DNA of 64,000 bases, taken from Defluviitaleaceae bacterium (GTDB lineage Bacteria > Bacillota > Clostridia > Lachnospirales > WQUN01). A model generated the notes under the pieces. The model was not told the DNA's origin. It ran no database searches and saw only the letters and a list, made by a program, of their open reading frames with translations. The stretch spans positions 64,461-128,460 of the forward strand of contig WQSG01000001.1 in the NCBI GenBank assembly GCA_009788055.1, in the 5' to 3' direction. How positions within the stretch are numbered: the first letter of the stretch is position 1; the number at the start of each line of letters is the position of its first letter. Below are positions 1 through 7,898 of this stretch, piece after piece. Position numbers and translations under genes: made by a program.

Positions 1-457
1 TAAGTTCTCCGCGTACATACGGGACAATACAATAAGAACAAAAACGGTCGCAACCGTCTTGTATTTTTATAAAGGAACGGGTCTTGCTTTTCGGAAGTTC
101 CTGCGCAACCCGCGCCGAATCCACATTTAAAGAATCTATTTTTGCAAGGAAATCGGACGGCTCTCTCGCATCAAAAACGAAATCAACGCCATCAATTTCC
201 GAAGATTTTTTCGCCATACAACCGCACATTGCCACAAGTGCCGTTGGGTTTTTCTTTTTTGCGCGGCGTATCATTTGCCGCGATTTTTTATCCGAAGTGT
301 GCGTAACGGTGCAAGTGTTTATGATAAAAACGTCCGCACAAACGTCAAATTCCCGCGTAGAAAACGCATTAAACCCCCGCGTTTTAAGCGCGGTAATAAG
401 GGCGTCTGCGTCGCATTGGTTCACCTTGCAACCCAGCGTGTGAATTGCTATATGCAT
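1..457 (-). CDS. mtaB: tRNA threonylcarbamoyladenosine methylthiotransferase MtaB (N-terminal part)
   Basis: The gene runs leftward off the window edge, so only about 152 N-terminal residues are visible. It opens MHIAIHTLGCKVNQCDADAL, the N-terminal methylthiotransferase (UPF0004) signature of MtaB, followed by INTCTVTHTSDKKSRQ and a GCDRFCSYC segment that is the radical-SAM CxxxCxxC cluster motif (the C-N-S-Y-C type). MtaB adds the 2-methylthio group to t6A37 in tRNAs reading ANN codons, using two iron-sulfur clusters. The start is the ATG at 455-457, 21 bases after the stop of the upstream flavodoxin gene, so the two are probably cotranscribed. No clear Shine-Dalgarno sequence is visible. 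Identification is firm; the C-terminal TRAM domain lies outside the window. Confidence 0.9.
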   Translation of the reverse strand, partial: MHIAIHTLGCKVNQCDADALITALKTRGFNAFSTREFDVCADVFIINTCTVTHTSDKKSRQMIRRAKKKNPTALVAMCGCMAKKSSEIDGVDFVFDAREPSDFLAKIDSLNVDSARVAQELPKSKTRSFIKIQDGCDRFCSYCIVPYVRGEL

Positions 458-478
458 AGAATTACACCATTTCGATTA

Positions 479-937
479 TTAGAGTAGTTCGCGAAGTTGC
501 TCTTTTATTACGTCAAGCTCGGGCGGAATTTTGTCTGATGTCGCAAAAATAAACGCTCTGCCGGGTGTGCATGGTATCTTGTTAAGTTCTTCAAGCGCGT
601 TATTTTTATATTTTTCCACAGGAACACTCGCGGTTACAAGCAAATTTACTGTTGTATTTTTCAAATCCGCGTTTTCCAGAAAATACTTTGCAGGTCCTAC
701 AACTTGTCCGCCCCAAATTGGCGAACACAAGAAAATTTCTTCGGGCAAATTTTGCGGCATATTGGTAACGGGGTAGCTTTTGCCCGTAAACGCCAAACCC
801 AATGCCTTAATCATGAAACCAAATGAACCTTTATCATTCAAATCAGATTCAAGTTCGTAAACTTCACGCCCTAAAACTTCACCCAACGCCGTGGCAAATA
901 CCTTTGTTTTTTTCTCGCGACTGTAGTAAAGTATCAT
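479..937 (-). CDS. Flavodoxin-like protein
   Basis: A protein of about 152 residues with a flavodoxin fold pattern: beta strand MILYYSREKKTK at the N terminus carrying the short phosphate loop, a mid-protein strand EEIFLCSPIWGGQVVGP, and a third strand VNLLVTASV. Proteins of this group bind FMN and carry electrons or act as NAD(P)H-dependent quinone or flavin reductases in the cytoplasm. The ATG at 937 is preferred to an in-frame upstream start at 964 because GGAG lies eight bases in front of it. It sits directly upstream of mtaB on the same strand. The electron partner cannot be inferred. Confidence 0.8.
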   Translation of the reverse strand: MILYYSREKKTKVFATALGEVLGREVYELESDLNDKGSFGFMIKALGLAFTGKSYPVTNMPQNLPEEIFLCSPIWGGQVVGPAKYFLENADLKNTTVNLLVTASVPVEKYKNNALEELNKIPCTPGRAFIFATSDKIPPELDVIKEQLRELL

Positions 938-1051
938 GTGCGTGTCTCCTAAGAAAATTTCCAAGTAGTCTTACAATATTACCACTATGTTACAAAAAAG
1001 AAAAGGGGTATTTTAAATGTATTTAAAAAGCACCGCAAGGAAGTGGCTTTC

Positions 1052-2014
1052 ATGATATTAAATTCTTTTTTACTGATTTTGGGGTTCGCGCTTCTTATCA
1101 AGGGTTCCGATATTTTTGTTGACGCAAGCGTTGGCATTGCGGAAAAACTAAGTGTACCAAAAGTAATAATCGGGCTAACGATTGTTGCAATGGGGACCAG
1201 TGCGCCGGAACTTGTAATTAGCGTAACCGCGTCTGCGCGTGGGTCTAACGCGCTTGCGATAGGCAATATAGTTGGTTCAAATATCTTCAATTTGATGCTG
1301 ATAATCGGGCTGTGCGCGGTAATTCGCCCGATGATTGTAAACGTGCGCCAAATCCATAAAGACTTCTGGATTTCCATTGCCGCGGCGATTATGCTTCTTG
1401 TACTTAAAGTTGTAGGCGGCGATTTTATCCCCCGTGCGGGAAGTCTGCTTCTTGTTGCAATTTTCGCAACCTATATGTTTTTTCTAATCAGAAAAGCCAT
1501 AAAAACCGCAGAACCGCATGAACATGATGAACAGGAAAAAAAATCGCGTCCGCTTCCTATTTACGCACTTATTGCGATTTTCGGACTTGGCCTGATTATC
1601 GGCGGCGGACATCTTACCGTGGAAAGCGCGTCGTACATCGCCGCCGCAATGAATATTTCAGAGCGAATAATAGGACTAACAGTCATCGCGATAGGCACAT
1701 CCCTGCCGGAACTTGTAATCTCCCTTGTCGCGTGTAAGAAGGGCGAAAATGAATTCGCGCTTGGCAATATCATCGGCTCAAATATTTTCAACATCCTGTT
1801 TATTTTGGGCGTTGCAGGGCTGGTAAGCCCCTTGCAAATAGACGGCGGATTGGTTGCTGATACGAGTTTCCTTATTGTCGGCAGTCTTCTAACAATTGCA
1901 TTCGTGTACAGCCGCAAGCGAATTTCCCGCCCCGAAGGTGCGCTTATGGTTCTCATGTATCTTGCATACATGGTATTTACTGTGTTTGCCGCTACCGCAC
2001 CAATAGTTGTGTAG
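1052..2014 (+). CDS. Calcium/sodium antiporter, CaCA family (YrbG-like)
   Basis: A membrane protein of 320 residues with the duplicated structure of K+-independent Ca2+/cation antiporters. Both alpha repeats are visible: GLTIVAMGTSAPELVISVTA with GNIVGSNIFNLMLIIG in the first half, and GLTVIAIGTSLPELVISLVA with GNIIGSNIFNILFILG in the second. The conserved Glu in each PEL motif is the cation ligand in this family. A charged loop (about residues 155-170, HEHDEQEKK) separates the halves. ATG at 1052 follows AAGGAAG by eight bases; an in-frame GTG at 1043 overlaps that site and is less likely. The 3' end overlaps the convergent bofA gene by 23 bases with no room for a terminator. Confidence 0.92.
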   Translation: MILNSFLLILGFALLIKGSDIFVDASVGIAEKLSVPKVIIGLTIVAMGTSAPELVISVTASARGSNALAIGNIVGSNIFNLMLIIGLCAVIRPMIVNVRQIHKDFWISIAAAIMLLVLKVVGGDFIPRAGSLLLVAIFATYMFFLIRKAIKTAEPHEHDEQEKKSRPLPIYALIAIFGLGLIIGGGHLTVESASYIAAAMNISERIIGLTVIAIGTSLPELVISLVACKKGENEFALGNIIGSNIFNILFILGVAGLVSPLQIDGGLVADTSFLIVGSLLTIAFVYSRKRISRPEGALMVLMYLAYMVFTVFAATAPIVV

Positions 2015-2243
2015 CATACAAAAGCAAAAACCCGGGCGCACCAAGAACACCCACAATAAGTACCGTCACGGCATTAATGCCCACCGCCAGCCCAAACCCA
2101 GAAAAGAAAAAATTAAACATCAACAGCCCGCAAATACCGCAGGCGGTATTTCTTGCGACCCCAAGAAACCACTGCATTTGACGCGTATAAACAAGATATG
2201 CGAAAAAAACAAATACCAACGCAAGCAAAAGAAAAACACTCAT
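1992..2243 (-). CDS. bofA: Pro-sigmaK processing inhibitor BofA family protein
   Basis: A short membrane protein of 83 residues with two hydrophobic segments (about 1-18 and 29-80), containing RNTACGICGLLMFNFF and an Asn-rich GLAVGINAVTVLIVGVLGAPG stretch that is the BofA family hallmark (the N-x-x-T-x-x-x-x-G-x-x-G-x-P-G pattern). In Bacillus BofA holds the SpoIVFB protease inactive in the forespore outer membrane. Its start codon overlaps the stop of the upstream gene as TGATG, implying translational coupling. The pair yaaL-bofA is the same neighbourhood as in Bacillus, although recR is missing here. Relatives also occur in bacteria not known to sporulate. Confidence 0.85.
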   Translation of the reverse strand: MSVFLLLALVFVFFAYLVYTRQMQWFLGVARNTACGICGLLMFNFFFSGFGLAVGINAVTVLIVGVLGAPGFLLLYATQLLVR

Positions 2244-2530
2244 CAGAAAGCTCCTCCGTGGACAATGCCCTTTTCTTTGCACAGGTTCAAATAGTACTGA
2301 TATTTCAAGTTTGCGGCTTTTAATTCGTAAACCAAACTGTCTACTAAAATTGCGTCGGTGGTGTGGTCGAAGCAATTATGTAGAAACTCCATATCGTTTC
2401 TAATTGCTTCAATCGCCGCAACAATTTCCATATCCTCCCGCGTAAGACGCTTCGTTTTTCTGCCAAAAAAGCGTCTTTCTTTTTTCGCCGCAGGTGCGTG
2501 TGCAAATGCCATCGGTTGCGTATTCGTCAT
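2243..2530 (-). CDS. yaaL: DUF2508 (YaaL) family protein
   Basis: A soluble, mainly helical protein of 95 residues. After a variable, basic N terminus it carries DMEIVAAIEAIRNDMEFLHNCFDHTTDAILVDSLVYEL and KYQYYLNLCKEKG, the pattern of the YaaL/DUF2508 family found between recR and bofA in Bacillus. No biochemical role is established. GGAGG lies eight to nine bases upstream of the ATG at 2530. It is cotranscribed with bofA, whose ATG overlaps this stop by one base. The start of this gene is 18 bases from a 165-bp palindromic element, so its promoter must lie inside or beyond that element. Confidence 0.8.
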   Translation of the reverse strand: MTNTQPMAFAHAPAAKKERRFFGRKTKRLTREDMEIVAAIEAIRNDMEFLHNCFDHTTDAILVDSLVYELKAANLKYQYYLNLCKEKGIVHGGAF

Positions 2531-2548
2531 AAATATTCTCCTCCCTTA

Positions 2549-2713
2549 GGTCGTGTTTGAAAACCCCATTCCGCCGTATTTTCGGTAAATTTTCTGCCTT
2601 GCGGCGGCGGCGCGAACTTGCAGATTCTCTCCGATATGCGGCGTTCGCGCCTTCTTGCAAGTCAAAAAATTTCCTCAAAAATCCGTCTGAAGCGGGTTTC
2701 CAAACACGACCTT
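2549..2713. repeat. 165-bp imperfect palindrome (MITE-like or structured RNA element)
   Basis: The outer ends, AGGTCGTGTTTGAAAACCC at 2549 and its near-exact inverse ending at 2713, pair with only a few mismatches. Pairing continues inward for about 65 bases on each side to a centre near 2630 (GCGCGAAC against GTTCGCGC). It contains no coding capacity. The long, nearly full-length dyad suggests a miniature transposable element or a large transcribed hairpin. Only this one copy was seen in the window, so mobility is inferred. Confidence 0.65.
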
Positions 2714-2898
2714 GTAAGCGGGTACAATTCGCCCATTAATAAATATAGTCACAAAGGAGTTAAAATATTCCATTTTTATGTAATAGACCGCAATAAAAAA
2801 CCACTTGCGTGTAGACAATCACCGAATGCCTACGGCAAGCATAAACTCATTGTAAAAGGCGGTTATGCTGTAAGCATAAAATATAGTGACTTTAAGAT

Positions 2899-2927
2899 TT
2901 GACCGTCCTTGAACATAATGATAAACT
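2899..2927 (+). promoter_or_regulatory. Putative vegetative promoter of the secreted protease
   Basis: TTGACC at 2899-2904 and TAAACT at 2922-2927 are separated by 17 bases and lie about 35 bases upstream of the protease start at 2962. The stretch 2714-2898 between this and the palindrome holds no convincing gene. It has a small hairpin around AGCATAA/TTATGCT near 2840-2875. Confidence 0.45.
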
Positions 2928-2961
2928 ATGTAAAACACATTGTCAGAGGAGGGATTTAGGA

Positions 2962-4323
2962 ATGAAAAGAAAATCGGCAAGTCTGTATTTTGTGTCGACA
3001 TTGATTTTATGTACGATAATGGTTGTTTCATCCAACAGCAACACACACTATTATGTCCCTTTAATCGATGAACAGCAAGCTTTGGATGACGAAATGTTCG
3101 ACAGAGACATGGGTGTTGTCGGATATGCGCAAAACCACAGAAATGCAAGCCAAACCCGTTCATTAATACGTGAAACTTTTGCGGTAAGCAGGTCCGGAGA
3201 AATTATTTTTCCAAATTTTTATGGCGGCTCCGGTTTTGACGAAAATGGGCATTTGGAATTTTGGATAGTGGAATCGGAAGCCGATGTTGCAAGAAGCAAG
3301 CTTGGGCATATTGATTTTAGCGATGCAACAATCAAGTATGTTGAGTTTTCAAGTAATTATTTGATTGACACGCTTTATGTGCTTGATGACTTGTTCTTTG
3401 ACGAAAATCGTAATTTGAATGAGCTTGCGTATGGTGTTGTGAGGGCATGGGGAATTACTCCGCGTAAAAACGTAGTATTTGTTACACTTGATACCTACAA
3501 TGCAGGTAATGACGCGATTATCGACCTTGTTAATGCATCTTCGATAAGCACAAATGCTGTTTTTTTTGAATTTATGGATTTCAACCCCGATTATTGTCCG
3601 ATTTGGAATGTACCCATCGAAGTGGAGAATTTTTTTCCCTCTGAAGAAGAATACGTTAACGAAGAGCTATTTCAATCAGAGATTGAATGTGCAGAGCCGT
3701 TCATGTCTTCTTTCTATTTGGCACCGGGCGCACGTGTATATTGTGCTGTTATGAGTGATCATGGCGGGTCGGTAGGGTTTAGGGCAAGACGCAATGGACA
3801 GCCGGGATTTGTGACTGCCGCGCACGTGTTTACACTAAACAATGCAAATGTAGTTGCTGCTACTACCGGTGTAATTGGGCGAGTAAACGGTATTGCGCCC
3901 CGATATGTCGATGCTTCTTTTGTTGCAACGCGAGTACCTCCCGATTTCCAAGTGACGATTTCTAACCGCCTTCCGGGTTTTGGCGGGACGTATAATGCTA
4001 CGCTTTTTGATGATAGGGGATGGAGCGATGCTTTAGTTGCGTTTGGGCGTAATTCTACGTCACATAGGCTTCTTACTATACACAGCCTTCGCGTCAGGCA
4101 ATCTTCTATGCGTAGTCCAATATACGTTATTGAAGATGCCATTCTTGTATATGACACCAACAATCGAATTGGTGGTGGAGATAGCGGTGGACTTGTAATA
4201 TACAGAGGAAACAGAAGTATTGCCGGGCTGATTGTTGGGAGTCATGGTCAGGGTGCACAGCGCAGGGTAGTTATTTCAAATGCGCGGCATATTGTTAACA
4301 GACTTGGGCTTACGCTGTTTTAA
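2962..4323 (+). CDS. Secreted chymotrypsin-fold serine protease
   Basis: A protein of 453 residues. A signal peptide or N-terminal anchor (about residues 5-25) is followed by a region of about 225 residues of unknown fold that could be a pro-domain, then an S1-type catalytic domain from about 255. The triad is readable as GFVTAAHV (His288), YVDASF (Asp317) and GGGDSGG (Ser408). This is the pattern of the alpha-lytic/V8-like branch of chymotrypsin-fold proteases. The ATG at 2962 follows AGGAGGG; an in-frame codon at 2899 has no ribosome site. The gene is monocistronic, with its own promoter and a strong terminator. Substrate is unknown. Confidence 0.8.
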   Translation: MKRKSASLYFVSTLILCTIMVVSSNSNTHYYVPLIDEQQALDDEMFDRDMGVVGYAQNHRNASQTRSLIRETFAVSRSGEIIFPNFYGGSGFDENGHLEFWIVESEADVARSKLGHIDFSDATIKYVEFSSNYLIDTLYVLDDLFFDENRNLNELAYGVVRAWGITPRKNVVFVTLDTYNAGNDAIIDLVNASSISTNAVFFEFMDFNPDYCPIWNVPIEVENFFPSEEEYVNEELFQSEIECAEPFMSSFYLAPGARVYCAVMSDHGGSVGFRARRNGQPGFVTAAHVFTLNNANVVAATTGVIGRVNGIAPRYVDASFVATRVPPDFQVTISNRLPGFGGTYNATLFDDRGWSDALVAFGRNSTSHRLLTIHSLRVRQSSMRSPIYVIEDAILVYDTNNRIGGGDSGGLVIYRGNRSIAGLIVGSHGQGAQRRVVISNARHIVNRLGLTLF

Positions 4324-4340
4324 TTTCATAAACAACCAAA

Positions 4341-4378
4341 AGAACAGGCGATTAAACGTATATCGCCTGTTCTTTTTA
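4341..4378 (+). terminator. Rho-independent terminator of the protease gene
   Basis: AGAACAGGCGAT and ATCGCCTGTTCT form a perfect 12-bp stem around a nine-base loop, followed by TTTTATT. It lies 18 bases after the protease stop codon. Confidence 0.9.
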
Positions 4379-4491
4379 TTTGCTGGGAAATACCCTCGCA
4401 CTTCGCGCACCATGGGTGAACGAAACGGGCGATATTTGGCAATGATTATATTATCCGAGTGTTAAGCTCAAATGTATCTTTGTCTGCATCT

Positions 4492-4518
4492 AAAAAACCG
4501 CGCATTCCGCACGGTTTT
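4492..4518 (-). terminator. Terminator of the mbl-flagellar rod operon
   Basis: Read on the minus strand, AAACCGTGC and GCGCGGTTT pair (one wobble) and are followed by a run of T. It lies 14 bases past the stop of the last rod gene. The remaining intergenic stretch 4379-4491 shows no gene. Confidence 0.75.
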
Positions 4519-4531
4519 CAAATTTTAAGTT

Positions 4532-4912
4532 TTATCTGAAGCGTTGTGTCATTTGCGCGTACAGCATATCTGCAAGCCCTAAACCGCCATGAGACGCCGC
4601 TTTATCGGAGATTACTTCGTCCAGCATTTCGGTAAAAATTTTCTCGGCATTACCGCGTGGAATGAAGCCCTCTTCGTCAAAATTTACGCTTCGCATATTG
4701 CGGAACATCATGTTTAGAAAGTATGATTCAAACATTTCTGCCGCTTGCCGAATTTGCGCACGTTCATGCGCTTCGTCAATAGCACCCGCAGGGCTACTCA
4801 TCACCCGCTCCAGAAGACTCTGAAACTCGTTGAATTCGGTATCAGCACTCCGCGCTTGCATCATCGCCGCGTGCGAATCCATGGTAGAAGAAAGAATATT
4901 TGAGATTTCCAT
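4532..4912 (-). CDS. Flagellar rod-binding protein (FlgJ N-terminal domain type)
   Basis: A protein of 126 residues whose core, from about residue 50, reads QIRQAAEMFESYFLNMMFRNMRS and AEKIFTEMLDEVISDKAASHGGLGLADMLYAQM. This matches the rod-binding domain of FlgJ (the typical 'A-x-x-F-E-x-x-F-L-x-x-M' and 'GGLGLA-D' elements). There is no muramidase domain, as is usual outside Gammaproteobacteria. It helps rod assembly at the periplasmic face. It is the last gene of the leftward mbl-flhO-flhP operon, 13 bases after flhP, and is followed by a terminator. Confidence 0.85.
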   Translation of the reverse strand: MEISNILSSTMDSHAAMMQARSADTEFNEFQSLLERVMSSPAGAIDEAHERAQIRQAAEMFESYFLNMMFRNMRSVNFDEEGFIPRGNAEKIFTEMLDEVISDKAASHGGLGLADMLYAQMTQRFR

Positions 4913-4925
4913 ATTAGCCCTCTCC

Positions 4926-5744
4926 TTATCTTATAAGCTGAGTAGCCGTTTGAAGCATCTCGTTGGAGGTTGTAATTCCGCGAGAGTTTGTATCAAATGC
5001 GCGTTGCGCCGTGATAATACCAATCATCTCTTCCGCGATGTTTACGTTGGACATTTCCAGATAGCCCTGTACCACACGGCTTAATCTGTTTACTTCGCCT
5101 TCAGCTTCCAAAAGAGGTTCGCCCGAAGCGATTGTTTCGCTGAAAAGATTGCGCCCCGTTGCTTGAAGTCCGTTTGGATTGGCAAACTGCACTAAGCGAA
5201 TTTGTGCTTCCAAATCCGTAAACACGCCCTCAATTGTGGCATAAAGCATACCTTCATATGATACGGTTACATCGCTTGCCGTAATCCCCTCAGGGAGGAT
5301 AATCTCCTCGCCCTCAACATCCATCACGGGGAAGCCCGACGAGGTTGTAAGCATAAGCGTTCCGTCTTCCAGCGGCATCCAGTGAAAAGAGCCGTCTTGT
5401 GTGTAAAAATATTCGTCAAAGTCTGTGCGGATTTGGAAGAATGCGTTGCCTTCGATTGCAAAATCCGCAGGCCTGTCTGTTCTTTGGAACGAGCCTTGGG
5501 TGAAAATACGCGTTGTTGCCGCAGGGCGCACACCATGCCCAACCTGCAAGTTTACAGGACGCCCTGTCATGTTTGCGGGGTCTAGGTTTGTGCGTTGCAT
5601 TGTTTCATACAAGAGGGTTTTAAATTCTACACGCTCGCGCTTAAAGCCCGTGGTGTTTACGTTTGCGATATTGTTTGTAACGGTGTCAATTTTCAGCATT
5701 TGTGCAGTCATACCGGACGCAGAAGTCCAAAGTGAACGCATCAT
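4926..5744 (-). CDS. flhP: Flagellar basal-body rod protein FlgG (FlhP)
   Basis: A protein of 272 residues starting MMRSLWTSASGMTAQMLKID, the FlgG-type opening, with the conserved N-terminal rod motif NNIANVNTTGFKRERVEF and the C-terminal motif SNVNIAEEMIGIITAQRAFDTNSR followed by a terminal amphipathic helix. Both termini form the coiled-coil rod wall. Length fits FlgG (about 260). Its position after a FlgF-like gene and mbl corresponds to flhP of Bacillus. It is exported by the flagellar type III apparatus and has no signal peptide. FlgG and FlhP are the same family, so the symbol reflects synteny. Confidence 0.92.
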   Translation of the reverse strand: MMRSLWTSASGMTAQMLKIDTVTNNIANVNTTGFKRERVEFKTLLYETMQRTNLDPANMTGRPVNLQVGHGVRPAATTRIFTQGSFQRTDRPADFAIEGNAFFQIRTDFDEYFYTQDGSFHWMPLEDGTLMLTTSSGFPVMDVEGEEIILPEGITASDVTVSYEGMLYATIEGVFTDLEAQIRLVQFANPNGLQATGRNLFSETIASGEPLLEAEGEVNRLSRVVQGYLEMSNVNIAEEMIGIITAQRAFDTNSRGITTSNEMLQTATQLIR

Positions 5745-5810
5745 AACAAGCCACTTCCTTTACTAAAATATTTTAATCAGCCTTCTTGGCAACTAAATCA
5801 TTCAAGAAAT

Positions 5811-6584
5811 CTATTGTCTACGTGCGATATCATTTACTGCGCGTTGCAACGTTCCGTCTTGGAGCGTGAACACGCGTGAATTAGTTTCAAATGCCCGCGA
5901 AACGGTAATCATCTCAACCATTTCTTGTACAATGTTTACGTTAGAGCCTTCCAAGAAGCCTTGCTGAACCGAACCCGTGAACGGTATAAAATGGTCATCT
6001 TGGGTATGTTCAGAGGTGCGGAACAGATTATCCTGCATTTTGCGCAGGCTGTGCAAACCTTCGGGAGCTGAAAAATTTACGAAACGCAGTGTTGTAACGT
6101 ATTCATCGTTTACATATATGCGCCCGCGGTCGCTTACGGATATATAGCCGTCGGGAAGTACGATATTGCCGTTTTCGCCTTGTACCAATGCGCCGTCGGC
6201 GGTCATGAGAGTGCCGTGTGCCAAAGTAAATGCGCCGTCACGGGTAAAAAATTCTTCGCCGTCCAAATTAACAACAAAGAAGCCCTGCCCCGCCAGTGCC
6301 ATATCGAGAGCATTTCCCGTTTGGATAAACGCGCCTTGGCTGAAATCGGTAAACACGTCATCGATAAACACGCCCGGATTTATTGTGCCAACCGAAACCT
6401 GTTTGAACATCCTGTGTCCGGGGTCGTCTATCCTTGCGAGCAAAACATCCGAAAACGCATGAGAAACAACGTGGTCACGTTTATGCCCCGTTGTGTTTAC
6501 GTTCGCCATATTCTGAGATACTACGTCCATCCGCTGCATATTTGTTATCATGCCAAGCGCAGACGTGTAAATTCCTCTTATCAT
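5811..6584 (-). CDS. flhO: Flagellar basal-body rod protein FlgF (FlhO)
   Basis: A protein of 257 residues opening MIRGIYTSALGMITNMQRMD, with the rod motif SQNMANVNTTGHKRDHV and the C-terminal segment EGSNVNIVQEMVEMITVSRAFETNSR. This is the flagellar hook/rod family and, from its place between mbl and flhP, the FlhO orthologue. The ATG at 6584 follows GGGGGGAG by five bases; a longer in-frame extension to 6728 lacks a ribosome site and adds non-family sequence. It lies 73 bases downstream of mbl on the same strand. Paralogous to the neighbouring flhP. Confidence 0.9.
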   Translation of the reverse strand: MIRGIYTSALGMITNMQRMDVVSQNMANVNTTGHKRDHVVSHAFSDVLLARIDDPGHRMFKQVSVGTINPGVFIDDVFTDFSQGAFIQTGNALDMALAGQGFFVVNLDGEEFFTRDGAFTLAHGTLMTADGALVQGENGNIVLPDGYISVSDRGRIYVNDEYVTTLRFVNFSAPEGLHSLRKMQDNLFRTSEHTQDDHFIPFTGSVQQGFLEGSNVNIVQEMVEMITVSRAFETNSRVFTLQDGTLQRAVNDIARRQ

Positions 6585-6657
6585 GTAGCTCCCCCCAGTA
6601 GTTAGAATGTTCCTTAAATATATATCGGCACAATTGCCGAAAAAGTTTAGTGCAAAT

Positions 6658-7665
6658 TTAGTAATCTGTCGGATTAAGTTTGCCCATGGAAACATATTCG
6701 ATATACTTCCCTGTACCAACAGCAACACAGGATACAGCTTCTTCCGCGATGATTGCGTTGATGCCCGTTTTCTCGCGGAGGAGTTTGTCTAACCCGTACA
6801 GCAAACTTCCGCCGCCTGTCATTACTATGCCGCGGTCAGAAATATCGCTGGCAAGTTCAGGCGGGGTTTTTTCCAATACGGTGTGAACCGCGTCAACCAC
6901 TGCTGTAACGGATTCGTGCAGGGCTTCCTGCATTTCTTCGGATGTAACTTCGATATTTTTCGGCAAGCCCGTTACAAGGTTGCGCCCGCGAACTTCTACA
7001 CTTGCGGAAACAGGGCGCGGATACGCCGTTCCCACGTTAATTTTCAGGTCTTCCGCAGAGCGTTCGCCGATTAGAATATTGTGCTTCTTGCGCATATAGC
7101 GGATGATTGCTTCATCAAAATGGTCGCCCGCCGTTTTAATGGACGCGCTCACAACCGTTCCGCCAAGGGAAATTACGGCAACATCCGTGGTTCCCCCCCC
7201 TATGTCAACTACCATACTACCACAAGCCCGCGCAATGTCAATACCCGCGCCAATGGCGGCGGCAATAGGTTCTTCTATTATATGAACCTTTCGCGCACCC
7301 GCCTGATACCCCGCGTCTTTAACAGCGCGGCGTTCTACTTCCGTTACATTAGAAGGAACGCAAATTGCGATACGCGGTTTGCGCATAAGCGGCCGCCCCA
7401 CCGCCTTGTTGATAAAGTATTTTAACATTTTTTCCGTGATATGATAATCGGAAATAACTCCCTCTCGCATGGGGCGGATTGCTATGATATTACCGGGGGT
7501 ACGCCCAAGCATACTGCGGGCTTCTTCGCCCACAGCAAGAATCTTGTCCGTGCTTTTATCAATGGCAACAACAGACGGTTCTTTCAGCACCGTGCCTTGC
7601 CCTTTTATATATACCAAAACGGATGCCGTTCCCAAGTCTATTCCAATATCTGTGCCAAGAAACAT
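6658..7665 (-). CDS. mbl: Rod shape-determining protein Mbl (MreB family)
   Basis: A protein of 335 residues of the bacterial actin family. It shows TDIGIDLGTASVLVYIKGQG (phosphate 1), the connecting motif CGSMVVDIGGGTTDVAVISLGG (phosphate 2) and DISDRGIVMTGGGSLLYGLD (adenosine loop). MreB-like proteins polymerise under the membrane and guide the elongation machinery of the cell wall. Being followed by flhO and flhP identifies it as Mbl rather than MreB, because no mreC or mreD is adjacent. The ATG at 7665 is preferred over an in-frame TTG at 7671 because AGGGAAAG is better spaced from it. A strong promoter lies 35 bases upstream. Confidence 0.93.
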   Translation of the reverse strand: MFLGTDIGIDLGTASVLVYIKGQGTVLKEPSVVAIDKSTDKILAVGEEARSMLGRTPGNIIAIRPMREGVISDYHITEKMLKYFINKAVGRPLMRKPRIAICVPSNVTEVERRAVKDAGYQAGARKVHIIEEPIAAAIGAGIDIARACGSMVVDIGGGTTDVAVISLGGTVVSASIKTAGDHFDEAIIRYMRKKHNILIGERSAEDLKINVGTAYPRPVSASVEVRGRNLVTGLPKNIEVTSEEMQEALHESVTAVVDAVHTVLEKTPPELASDISDRGIVMTGGGSLLYGLDKLLREKTGINAIIAEEAVSCVAVGTGKYIEYVSMGKLNPTDY

Positions 7666-7699
7666 ATTCAAACTTTCCCTTCATATGGTTATTTCGGAA

Positions 7700-7728
7700 A
7701 TTATACCTCTTTTTTACAGTGGTTACAA
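7700..7728 (-). promoter_or_regulatory. Vegetative promoter of the mbl operon
   Basis: On the minus strand TTGTAA (7723-7728) and TATAAT (7700-7705) are exactly 17 bases apart, 35 bases upstream of the mbl start. The divergent spacer up to the chemoreceptor at 7899 also holds a TTGACA/TGTCAA inverted repeat at 7748-7767. Confidence 0.75.
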
Positions 7729-7898
7729 GGGGTGTGTTTTATTTCGGTTGACACATGATATTGTCAAATATTTTTGTTTCAGCCAGCCGACAAAAAACAA
7801 CACTGATTGCGTATTGAAAAATGCAACTTTTTTTGCTACTCTCTGACTTAATCGTTTTTTCTAAGAAAAAATCTTAAAAACATGAGGGGTGCATTAAG

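Noticed and set aside
7748..7793. Possible sigma-28 promoter for the chemoreceptor at 7899 (CAAA, then GCCGACAA)
   Set aside because: GCCGACAA is a good -10 match, but the spacer to CAAA is 17 bases, too long, and no TAAA lies at 15. The TTGACA/TGTCAA inverted repeat beside it has no partner site elsewhere.
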